Source of the DNA: Basidiobolus meristosporus CBS 931.73
Lineage: Eukaryota; Basidiobolomycota; Basidiobolomycetes; Basidiobolales; Basidiobolaceae
DNA: 44,456 nucleotides
Assembly: GCA_002104905.1 (NCBI GenBank)
Contig: MCFE01000694.1
Location: forward strand, 1 to 44,456
Direction of reading: 5' to 3'
How positions within the stretch are numbered: the stretch's first letter is position 1; each line of letters starts with the position of its first letter. The position numbers and the translations under genes were made by a program. The notes below the pieces were generated by a model. That model searched no databases. It saw only the letters and a program-made list of their open reading frames with translations, and had not been told where the DNA came from. Shown in pieces: positions 11,281-20,375 of the stretch.

Positions 11281-11839
11281 CTCACTAACCAGAATCGAAG
11301 TCATAATAAACGATTGTATACCGGATCTAGCCTTGACCAAGATTCTACACGATGAAGGCGCATTTTTGCCAGCTTCATTATTATTGTATATATATATATA
11401 TGCCCTGTAAGCTTATCCTAGCTCACAGTCATCATAGCTTTGGAATTGCCGCCTTGAATTCACTTGATGCGCCACCCCACCGTCGAATAATGCTGATTAA
11501 ATTTAAGTGATTTCGTAGTTCTGGTTCTGGTACTTCTACCGGGCCCACATCACAACCAACCATACCCCCTAGACAGGTTGACACACCCCTGGTGTAACCG
11601 AAACTCCACTTAGCCAAGCAAGTTGTATCCCCTTGAGCTAGCTTGATTCTGTAAAAGATGCCATTCTATCCGGAGATATCGGTAGAAAAATCCCGCCAAA
11701 TTCGGTACCCACGGCTTCGGTACTCACGACTCGATTGGTTGATTAGTAGGTGGGATTTTGGGTGAGATTTTGGGTGGGATTTTTGATAACCTTATAACGC
11801 GCTTAACAGGGCAGCTTCAGAGGTTAACTAAATAACATC
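11281..11839. other. Intergenic, AT-dinucleotide run and T/G repeats
   Basis: 559 bp between SLC35F and HFD1 (same strand). It contains a TA run near 11388-11401 and a short T/G-rich tandem motif (GGGATTTTGGGTGAGATTTT, about 11750-11785) shortly before HFD1. No gene seen. Confidence 0.5.
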
Positions 11840-13632
11840 ATGGAGCCTAGTCAAGATTACGTCAAGTTCGAAGAAATCCCTCAAGTAACCTACATTTTGT
11901 TGGAGGAATTGGCTCCCGCTACGAAAGTGTATTGACCTCTTTTACCTTAGGCTGTGCAGGGACTTAGGGAGGTGTATCGCTCTGGTCTGACCAGGTCTTT
12001 GGCCTTTCGTAAGAAGCAGTTGAGGTCTCTCTACGACATGCTGGAGGAGAACCTGACTCTCTTTGACGAAGCCTTGATGAAGGATCTTGGCAAACCACAG
12101 GGTGAATCCCGGTTTTGCGAGCTTCACTACTCCACGAATGACATCATTGAGATACACGACAACTTTGAGAGTTGGGCCAAGCCAGATAGCGCTGCTCTGC
12201 CTCTGTTTGCCAAACTCGATAGCCGCGGAGAAATCCGCAAAGAGCCGCTTGGAGTGGTGTTAATCATTGGTGCCTGGAATTACCCTATCACGCTCACACT
12301 TGGGCCCTTGGCCGGGGCCATCGGGGCCGGTAACACAGTGGTTCTCAAGCCTTCGGAGGTTTCTGGCCACACCGCCAAATTACTGGCCGAGTTGATCCCC
12401 AAATACCTGGATCCTCGTGCGTACCGTGTGCTCAACGGTGCTGTGGAGGAAACCACGGCCATCTTGAAACAAAAATTCGATCATATCTTCTACACCGGCA
12501 ACGGTTTGGTTGGCAGACATATCATGGCTGCTGCAGCAAAGCATCTCACCCCGGTCACCCTGGAGCTTGGTGGCAAAAGTCCGGTCGTAATTTGCCAAGG
12601 CGTGGACATGTGGGCGACCTGTAGACGTATTGCTTGGGGGAAGTTTGTGAACTCCGGGCAGACCTGCATTGCCCCCGACTACATCCTGATCGAGAAGTCG
12701 ATGGAGAGCAAATTCATCGAGGAGATGGCCAACACCATCAAGACCTTCTTTGGTGAGAACGTCGAGGAATCCCCGGACTTCGGTCGCATAGTCAACGAGA
12801 GACACTTCGATAGACTCGACGGCCTGCTTAAGAACGGTCACTCCGGAAAGGTGGCGCTTGGTGGCCACTCCAACCGGGAAAAGAAATACATTGCACCCAC
12901 CCTCATTCAAGGTGTCCAGCTGGAGGACAAGATCATGCAAGAAGAGATCTTCGGGCCCATTCTTCCCATCCTCACCGTCGACAACATCCAGGAGGCCATC
13001 GATATCATCAACTCCAAGTAGGTCATCGTAGTGCAAAGCATGGACCCTCGGCTGTTCGCTGATCTTTCTTCACCCAGGGATCATCCTTTGACCATGTATA
13101 TCTTCACCCCAGACAAGAAACAAGCCCAAACAAGTAAGTGAATCGGATTCCTGGTTGTGAGCTGGGACTCTGTGGGGTAACACCATTCTGCAGTTCTAGA
13201 TAACACCCAATCAGGCGGTGCTTGTGTGAACGACACTTTGATGCAGATGGCCAGTAAGTATTGGTTTCCACGATGCACCTGTGTACATAATGCTGATGCA
13301 AGGCATCTTTGCTAGTTTCAACCCTTCCATTTGGTGGGGTTGGTGGCTCCGGTATGGGGTCATACCACGGCAAGAAGTCGTTTGACACCTTCAGCCACCA
13401 CCGATCCACGCTGATCCGGAAACTTCAGTTCGACCAGGTCAACGACATCCGCTATCCCCCTTACAACGAAACCAAGTACAAACTTGGGCTCAGCTTTATC
13501 TTCAGCTCACCCAGCTGGAAGCGCAAGTTCAAGCTCAGCTCAATCTTTTACACAGTCGTCGCAGCCTTGGGCATTGCCGCCTTCTTTCGCAAGGACGGAA
13601 TCAGCTCGATTCGCCAAAAGCTGGGACAGTAA
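11840..13632 (+). CDS. HFD1: Fatty aldehyde dehydrogenase, ALDH3 class, tail-anchored
   Basis: NAD(P)-dependent oxidation of long-chain fatty aldehydes to fatty acids, including hexadecenal from sphingolipid breakdown; the yeast homologue also serves coenzyme Q head-group synthesis. Five exons (11840-11884, 11951-13017, 13078-13133, 13194-13253, 13316-13632) give 514 residues in consistent phase. Visible features are the cofactor-loop segment '[20 protein letters not shown]', the general-base Glu in '[11 protein letters not shown]', the catalytic Cys in '[15 protein letters not shown]', '[10 protein letters not shown]' and '[18 protein letters not shown]'. The C-terminus holds a hydrophobic segment '[13 protein letters not shown]' followed by a short basic tail, the usual membrane anchor of ALDH3 enzymes. 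The first exon encodes only 15 residues; its intron carries a good TTAG acceptor. Confidence 0.95.
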
Positions 13633-13862
13633 CCCACTTCCCCCTCCCCACCCCCACAATTAATCCGAATGCCATGACATACCATGAAATAAACTTTCGT
13701 TAACCATAAGCCCGGGCTACAAAAACGATTCTCAGTGAAATCCATTTATTCCCCTCGCGACTGAAAGGGAGAAATAGACAGTAGAGTTGCGGACAGGATG
13801 AAATACAAGAAGAATGCTGGGATTTTATATGAGGCATGAACAGAAAACATGGGGAATTCTCT

Positions 13863-14315
13863 CTAAGTCTTGTCAGGTCTGGCAACAACATCCTCCAGTT
13901 TACTGCCTAATTTGATGAAGGTGTGTCGGATCACTCTGGGGTCCACTCTTAATTTGGCGTCCATGGTGGTGAGAGTATTTGGGTTGGCGTCGAAATGCAT
14001 CAACCAGTACCTAAAGAAAAATTCCCATCAACATGAGGCGCACAGAATGTGGTGTGGAATAGGACTAACCTGCCCTCGCTGTGGTAGGTTTGGTGACGCT
14101 TCATACGGTAAGGGAGCGCTTGCTCACCCATGTTCTCGAAGCCACGGACAACACCACCACGCTCCATTACCTGCGTGGCGGTCTTGCGGAGAAGATCAGC
14201 AAGATTGGGCTGGAAACAGGGAAGTGTGAGTGAAGAGTCGAACAGACAGCCATGGACTGGAATCTACCTCGGACAGACGGGCTCTGGAAATGCAAACTAA
14301 CTCGTAAAAAGGCAT
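13863..14315 (-). CDS. MRP17: Mitochondrial ribosomal protein bS6m
   Basis: Small-subunit protein of the mitochondrial ribosome, homologous to bacterial S6. Three exons (14315-14268, 14209-14070, 14010-13863) encode 111 residues. The sequence starts 'MPFYELVCISRARLSE', continues with the S6 strand-helix 'VMERGGVVRGFENMGEQALP', the RNA-binding 'YRMKRHQTYHSEGRYW' and 'MHFDANPNTL', and ends with 'LRVDPRVIRHTFIKLG'. The length and start match fungal Mrp17. It is convergent with HFD1 with 230 bp between stops. Confidence 0.95.
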
Positions 14316-14773
14316 GTTTCAGGAGAGCAAACAAGAGAGGACAGTGCTTGAGCGGAATAGAAAACCCACCAAATAAAGCGTGATTTGGTATGATCAAGAG
14401 AGCTTCAATCCATTCCCTGCAAGGCTCGAAATTTTCAGGTTTCATCAAAATTTTACATGGGGGATTTTGGGGTACAGTGGCGAACCATTTGGCTCCCGGT
14501 TAATCACCAAGATAACCAGATTGGTGCAGCTGAGATAAGATCACCGAATCGAGTCAAAACTCAGTCTTTATTACTATGTAGCTTTCATGGATCGTTGGTA
14601 GCAGTCATGTTGGATAACAAGGCGCGAGTGGGTTGACCAGAATTAGTTTGGAAGAGTCATGAGAAGACCAACAAAAGATGCACATGAACAGGGTGGGTGA
14701 GATGGAGAAAAATATTCGACTTTTTGCATGGGAAAATATCATGAAGATTTATATAGGTATTGGGGTGAGCTGA
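14316..14773. other. Intergenic
   Basis: 458 bp holding the MRP17 promoter (minus strand) and the 3' flank of DSK2. No gene or structured element seen; the frame of 93 codons at 14167-14448 (minus) overlaps the MRP17 first exon and is a shadow. Confidence 0.5.
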
Positions 14774-15930
14774 CTATGGGTTGGACAGCAACCATTCTAC
14801 GGCACTGTTGACGTTCCCTCCGGTGGCAAGTAGGGCGCGAATGTTTTTGGAAGCATCCCAGAAGCCCATCTCGTTGAGTTGCTGAAGTTGCACTTGGAAG
14901 CGTTCCTCAGGTGGCTGTTGGTTTTGCTGTTGAGCCGCGGGGGATGCCATACCGCCCATCATCTGCTGAAGCATAGAAAGGGTAGCTGCGGGATCTGCTC
15001 CGAATGGAGAGGCTGCGGCCCCTGGGTTGTACATAGCAAATGGGTTGGCGGCTCCGGTGTTGGGCGAGGTGGGGTTGGGTGTGGTGTTAGAGTCGGCTCC
15101 GCTTCTTGGAGCTTCGGGGGTTGTGGCACCGGTAGTAGGGGCGCCGCCGAATCCGCCGAAGTTGTTCATTCCGCCAAAACCACCTCCCATACCACCAAAG
15201 GCTTGGGTCATCTGGAACATGTTGCGTAGCATGTTGGGATCGCTCAGCATTTGTCTGAATTGTGGGGTGTTGATCATGTTTCTCATTTCCGGAGGAAGGT
15301 TCTGGAATTGTGGGCTGTTGGACAGCATGTGCTCAACAAACTGGGGGTTTTGGAAAAGGGTAGACATGGAGTTCATCACCTCGGGGTTGCTGAAAAGGGC
15401 ATTCATCATGGAGGGGTCCATAGGCGGCATTCCACCAGCGCCAAAACCACCACCCATGCCACCGAAACCACCGAAAGGATCCGCACCAGCACCAGCGCCA
15501 CCGAACATATTCCCGAAGGCAGCCATAGGGTTCGCATTTTGCTGTGTGTTTGGTTGGCTTTCCGGGGTGGCGGCAGGAGTAGTTGGTTGTTGCTCCGCAG
15601 CAGGCTGAGCTGCAGCTCTAGGGGCTATGAAGGAAATAACAGTTCAGTATACTCTCTTTCGTGGAATTCAACGATATATAATCACCTTGCTGGCCGGGAG
15701 CGGCACCACGGACCATGTGAATGGTGTTGCCATCGGCAATCTTGTAGCTCTCTACCGTATCGGCATCCTTGCAGCACTCTACCGGAGAAGATGAGACGCT
15801 GACGCTCGGCAGGAGTATCGGATTTCTCAGCGATCGCTTCTTTCAGTTCCAATACGGTTTTTTCGGTATCGATGACCACGGAGTACTTGGTCTCGTTAGA
15901 ACACTTGATATTAATAGTGATTTCGGGCAT
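14774..15930 (-). CDS. DSK2: Ubiquilin/Dsk2 proteasome shuttle (one-base frame break)
   Basis: Carries polyubiquitinated proteins to the proteasome. Exon 1 (15930-15686) encodes an N-terminal ubiquitin-like domain ('MPEITINIKCSNETKYSVV' to 'IADGNTIHMVRG'). A 61-nt intron follows, then exon 2 (15624-14774) with an Ala/Pro/Gln linker, Gly/Phe/Met-rich tracts, an STI1-type repeat around 'NPQFVEHMLSNSPQF' and 'TPQFRQMLSDPNMLRNM', and a C-terminal UBA domain 'LQQLNEMGFWDASKNIRALL' to 'AVEWLLSNP'. The total is about 364 residues, normal for the family. In exon 1 the frame breaks after 'LIFSGRVLQ': one extra G near 15767 separates it from the continuing UBL sequence. The rest is intact, so this is either an assembly indel or a real disabling change. 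Confidence 0.93.
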
Positions 15931-16287
15931 TGGAGAAGAAGAGAGGAAAGGGAAGATACTGCAGTTGTATCGAGTAGTAGAGTTAAAAGTGTGTGGAAAT
16001 GGCAATGGTAAAATTAGGGGAATGTAACCAGACTTGGTGGATTGCCTACGGGTATGTATCAGATTGGCTATTGATGATAAAATAAATTCACTAATCACTC
16101 CTTAAATCTAGAACTTTCTTATTGGCTTTCGCCACTGAGTGACGCGGAAGGATTTCGCTCAAACAAGGCAGCCAATCACTGACGCTCTTCCTTGCACAGA
16201 GAGAATAGTTTTGATGTAGTTTATATTAACAATGATTGACTCAAAGAATGGGAAAGCACAACGAAGAGAGAGATGCAGTGGAAAGAC
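15931..16287. other. Intergenic, DSK2 promoter side
   Basis: 357 bp between the DSK2 start and the stop of the metaxin gene (both minus strand). AT-rich, with no repeat or gene recognised. Confidence 0.45.
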
Positions 16288-17469
16288 TTAGTTGGTGTAG
16301 TATTGCTCCCAGATGGATTTTGCGAACTGGACCAGATTGGTGTGCTGTTGGACGATCTGGCGTAGCTCCGAGTTGGGAAGGGCGGCTGCAAGAATGGTGT
16401 GTAGATATGCGAACACCACTGCATCCAGATATCCCGCACTCTCCCTGTGATTGGGAATAGGTTAACCGTGGCTTGGGCCAAGAGATCGTTGGAGTACTTA
16501 CCCAGAGAAATACTTGGCTTCACCAAGTCGGCTGGACAGCGCCTGAAGCGCTTGGGAGGCCTCGTTATAGATCTAATGGACACCGATTAGATACGCGCGT
16601 ATGCTGCTGGCTGTAAAAGTATTCGACAAACCTCTTCCTTCAGCAAGACGGGCTTCTTGGATAGCAGGAAATCGATCACTTTGGAGCGCATCTGGTGGCC
16701 GATAAGCTTATCCAGAGGCCAGATGTAGGGCTTGGTGTACTTATCTGCCGTTTGCTCCGAGTAGTTGGACGCTTCGCACCAGAAGTAGAAGAGCTAGAAA
16801 AGCATGAGTACATCACACGGAACAATCAACACGGTTGAGGGTGGAGCTTACAGTAGCCACTTTGATGTTGGTCTCAACGAGAGAGACAAAGGCTTGTCAT
16901 CGCCACTTACTAGCTCCTCCCCTTCGGCCTCGGATTTCTCGAGACCCTGCAACAGGTTAATGAGTCAGACACAGCATATCAAAACAACTTGGTGATAATG
17001 CGTATCTACCTGTCCTTTCACGTATTTCAAAATCTTCTCGCCGGTCAAACATTGCTTCTCGACAGTTACCAGATAAGGTAGTTGCTCTTGAATGGATACA
17101 CGCACTTTAGCGATGCTGGTTATTTAAGCTCGAGCAGAAAAACAAACAAACCATCGGGCGATTGAGAAGGCTCGTTGGAATAGACAACATCGTAATCAAC
17201 AGCCGATATGTTTAGGAATGTCTAAGGAGGTGTGAGAATTTGGAAGTTTGGCCGGGTTACATAAAGGAACCACCATATACCTGCCATTTCAAGCATTCGG
17301 GGTCGAACGAGGTTGGCTGGTTCTTCCAGCCTGGGCCATAGATAACTAGGCTGGGCTTGGATAGGTCGGCGGGAGTGAACACCGAAGGGTGGACGTAAAC
17401 AGGAAATTGGTCGAGACGCAATTGTTTAGCAAGCTCGGCAGCTTTTCTTGAGAAGGCAGTGGAATTCAT
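16288..17469 (-). CDS. Metaxin-family mitochondrial outer-membrane import protein (one-base frame break)
   Basis: A GST-fold metaxin, part of or associated with the outer-membrane sorting and assembly machinery (the Sam37/Sam35/metaxin group). Seven exons: 17469-17281, 17221-17152, 17104-17010, 16946-16852, 16793-16632, 16572-16502, 16444-16288. The N-terminal thioredoxin-like half has 'LVIYGPGWKNQPTSFDPECL' and 'QEQLPYLVTVEKQCLTGEKI'. The C-terminal helical half has 'FVSLVETNIKVATLFYFW', 'TKPYIWPLDKLIGHQMRSK' and 'AGYLDAVVFAYLHTIL'. Predicted length is about 279 residues. Exon 4 is 95 nt where 96 is needed: the frame changes at about 16892, between 'EGEELVSGDDK' and 'AFVSLVETN', consistent with one missing base. 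A GTAAGT at the same place is too near any acceptor to be a workable intron. Confidence 0.85.
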
Positions 17470-17788
17470 GCTAATAAAACCGTATTCAACCTGTAGCGCG
17501 GCTTAACCAAGCCTTCTACTATCTGGACCATGTTGCTTTTCATACTTTGCAAAATGCTCCACCAAAAAAGATTTTTGGGGCACATAAACACATGATTAGT
17601 TTCCGAAATTCTGCATAGGATTTGACCTAATGGCCTAACCCAACTCCCTAACCCAACTCCCAAATCGTTTTGGTGTATTTATCATATGCAAGCTTTATTT
17701 GAGGAATGCCATGGAACATTGTGTAAAAGTGCTACTGTGAAGCTCCGTGTTGAATGGTAAGCTTCTGGTAGCTTTGTGGGGCGGCGGG
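17470..17788. other. Intergenic
   Basis: 319 bp between the metaxin start and the MDM35 stop (both minus strand). It includes a short duplicated 'CCTAACCCAACTCCC' motif near 17633-17662. No gene seen. Confidence 0.45.
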
Positions 17789-18062
17789 TTATTTCGAGCC
17801 GGAGTCTTTTCTAGCCTCAGCCAGCATCTCGTCAATCCCCTTTTCCTTTATTACTTTCTATAAGGAGGTGTTGTTAGTAGCTGAATGCGAGCGTTTCAAA
17901 GAAGTCCCTTACCATGACACACGCTTTGTATTCTGTGAATATCTCCTCGCACTTGGGATCTGGCTTGGTTTCACCTTTCAAGAACTTCTCGGAATACCAC
18001 TTGTTAAAGCAGGTATCATAGGTGTGCTTCAGCTCTGTACAGTCTTTGCCAATGCTCTCCAT
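17789..18062 (-). CDS. MDM35: Mdm35/TRIAP1 twin CX9C intermembrane-space chaperone
   Basis: Partner of Ups1/PRELI-type lipid transfer proteins in the mitochondrial intermembrane space. Two exons (18062-17913, 17857-17789) separated by a 55-nt intron encode 72 residues. Both twin CX9C motifs are complete: 'CTELKHTYDTC' and 'CEEIFTEYKAC', separated by the highly conserved 'FNKWYSEKFLKGE'. The tail is 'KVIKEKGIDEMLAEARKDS'. The frame is open upstream, but the family N-terminus fits the start 'MESIGKDCTELK' at 18062. Confidence 0.94.
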
Positions 18063-18256
18063 ATTTTCAACAAAACGCAATGTGAGGTTTCTGAAATTTA
18101 TCACTTCACCCCCACAATACGATTGAGTGAAATTCCGGAATCCCGAGTCCAATCATTCTAGAATTAGATGTACTAAGAGCTCAATGGACCCCATGTAAAC
18201 CGCCAAAGCACTGCGGTCGTCCATAATACACATTACAAACTTGACAACACCCCCAA

Positions 18257-18374
18257 GGCTCATTGGGTACTAAGGTTGGATAGTATGGCTCATTGGGCAC
18301 TAAGGTTGGATAGTATGGCTCATTGGGCACTAAGGTTGGATAATATGGTTCATTGGGTACTAAGGTTGGGTATT
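18257..18374. repeat. 30-bp tandem repeat, about 3.9 copies
   Basis: Four head-to-tail units start at 18257, 18287, 18317 and 18347, with consensus beginning GGCTCATTGGGYACTAAGGT and ending TGGATAGTAT. Units differ by only one to three bases, so the array is young or homogenised. It occupies the 405-bp gap between the MDM35 start (18062, minus) and the DCTN2 stop (18468), i.e. about 200-310 bp upstream of MDM35. Confidence 0.95.
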
Positions 18375-18467
18375 GAGGATATATTCAAATAGTTATGAAG
18401 GCCGCAGCAAGAGTGAGCAGAGCAGAGTGGGTGTATTAGGGAATTATTAGAGGCAGAGTAAGGTCAT

Positions 18468-20130
18468 TTACGGGTTCAGATTGTGCAAGCGCTCCACCAA
18501 ATCTCCAATGCGCATATCTATGGTCTCAATATTCCGCTGTAGGGTGATTGTGTTTTCGTCGAGACTCGCTTGCAGCTATACGCAAGAGTTAGTCCTAAAG
18601 CGCGGGTTGCGACAGCAAAAGAGAAAGACTCACATTTTTGAAAATCTCCGACAGTCCGGATTCTTCTTCTTCGATCTTCTTTTGCTCTTGCGACATCGAG
18701 CGTATCGATTCAGCAACATGGTTAACCTCAAGATGTAGGCTTTGCAAACTGCTGAGGCGGGTGAGCAGCGACGGGGTTAAGGTGACAAGAGGGTCGATCT
18801 TCTGGACAACTTGGTGAAGACGCTCGAGCTGAGAGGGTGAGTAGGTTAGCTGGCGCCGCTGTATCGAGTATATCCATGGGTCTACCTACCCTACTCTCCG
18901 AATCTTTGTTAACCACGCAGTACTCTGGATCTTTCTTTTGAATCTCGGCAAGACGCTGAAGCTCACTTTGTACTGTTTTGACTCGACGCTCCACAAGATC
19001 TAACTGAGGCCCGTCGGTGAACAGATTAAGCTGCTTTCTAAGTTGCGCAACCATTGCAACCAAATCTTGGCTAGATTCACTCTGGGTTCCCAGCAATCGT
19101 AGATGAGTAAATGGGATCTTTGGTCATGAGTCAGATATGCCCACCTCTAAACCCTGCGTCCCCACGAGTCGCTCCAAAGCTTTCAGACGTGGCTCTAATT
19201 CGATAGCATTCATCGTGTCAACGTGCTCGTCAGGTTTCCGGGTTTCCTGGTGACTACGTGATTAATGTTGGAAGAGATGCTAAATGCGTGCAGCAATTGT
19301 TTACTTCAGCCTCCTGATTCAGATCCTTTTCAAGCGTGAAGGAATCCATCTTGTCGTACAACAAACCAGCTTCTGGATTCAATGTATGCTTATCCAAACC
19401 CTGGCCAATTCGGCCAAGACCACTCTTCAGGAGTTGAACTTGCTTGAGCAAAGAGGAATGAGACAAGCCATTTCCCTTATCCATGTTTTCTTCCTAGAGG
19501 TCTCTATTAGCCGACTTCTACTTAACATCCATATTGCCAAAGCACACAAGAACCTTTGTGATGTCTTCCCCAAGCTCTTGCACCTCGAACATCAGGCGGC
19601 GTAGTTTTTGTCTAGGCGTTTCTGTTTCTATCTCCGACTCAACTTCCTCTCGATTCAGGAGAGTACTACGAACATATGCCTTATACATGGCACGGCGGTG
19701 CCGCATGACGGACTGCTTGGTATCTTATGCCAACGGAACATAAATTCGGATAAATAAGGAACTGCACAAACGTGGCTGGGAGCCAAGGCTGCTTACCTTC
19801 ATCTTCAGAGCTAGGTTTGAATTTGGCAGCAGCTTCAGTAAGGGTTATGGAGCTTTTGATGATGTCCTCATTTTCAGCTTCGTATTCCTCGTCCTGTCGA
19901 ATGAAACGTAGTGGTAAATATACACAACTATCATTTGCGATCAAATCCACTGTGTACCGTCTCTTCAGCATTCGTTTCTGTCGTGACTGAGATCGTGTTG
20001 GGAGTTTCATAGACCTCTGGTTCAGTGTCCTATCCGATTGATATTTAGTGAGTTTGTGTGTATAAATCCAGGCATAAATGAGGTATCCTAGTACAATGTC
20101 TGGTAGATTGGAGTATTTTGAAGGGGCCAT
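18468..20130 (-). CDS. DCTN2: Dynactin subunit 2 (dynamitin, p50)
   Basis: Shoulder subunit of dynactin, which links dynein to cargo. Nine exons run from 20130 ('MAPSKYSNLPDI') to the stop at 18468, joined by introns of about 50-65 nt with good boundaries and consistent phases; total about 386 residues. Signatures are the N-terminal 'DTEPEVYETP', the conserved 'ETPRQKLRRLMFEVQELGED' (family: PxQKYxRLxHEVQEL), 'GPQLDLVERRVKTVQSEL' and a mostly coiled-coil C-terminal half with 'LERLHQVVQKIDPLVTL' and 'SGLSEIFKNLQASLDEN'. It is divergent from RIB7, sharing a 245-bp promoter region (20131-20375). Confidence 0.93.
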
Positions 20131-20375
20131 CTGATAAAACGGACTTTGTGGCTGCAAGCCTTGCAAGTTGCTTATGATGCTACAATCACTCTGGGATTGC
20201 CGTTAATCGAATCAGATTATAGCATGATTAGTGAATCGTTATTTATCCCCTACATTTGACGTTTCCCATGATGATGGATTCTTTTGTTTAGAGTAAGCAA
20301 GAGTAAGCACTTAATCTGATCCAATTTTCAGATGTTTATCATTATTGATTTTGTCTACTTGTCAAACGGTGTACT
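20131..20375. promoter_or_regulatory. Bidirectional promoter region of DCTN2 and RIB7
   Basis: The two start codons are divergent and only 245 bp apart, so regulatory sequence must be shared or tightly packed here. I see AT-rich sequence but no element I can name. Confidence 0.5.

Noticed and set aside
12380-13036. 218-codon minus-strand frame inside HFD1
   Set aside because: Antisense shadow of the aldehyde dehydrogenase catalytic domain.
10031-13632. SLC35F and HFD1 as a functional cluster
   Set aside because: Same strand but with separate promoters and no known pathway link; proximity alone is not evidence.
15027-15608. 193-codon plus-strand frame inside DSK2
   Set aside because: Antisense of the Gly/Met/Pro-rich linker; low-complexity artefact.
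15762-16905. Programmed ribosomal frameshifting in DSK2 and metaxin
   Set aside because: The shifts have opposite signs, no shared slippery site, and these families are not known to use it; indel error is simpler.
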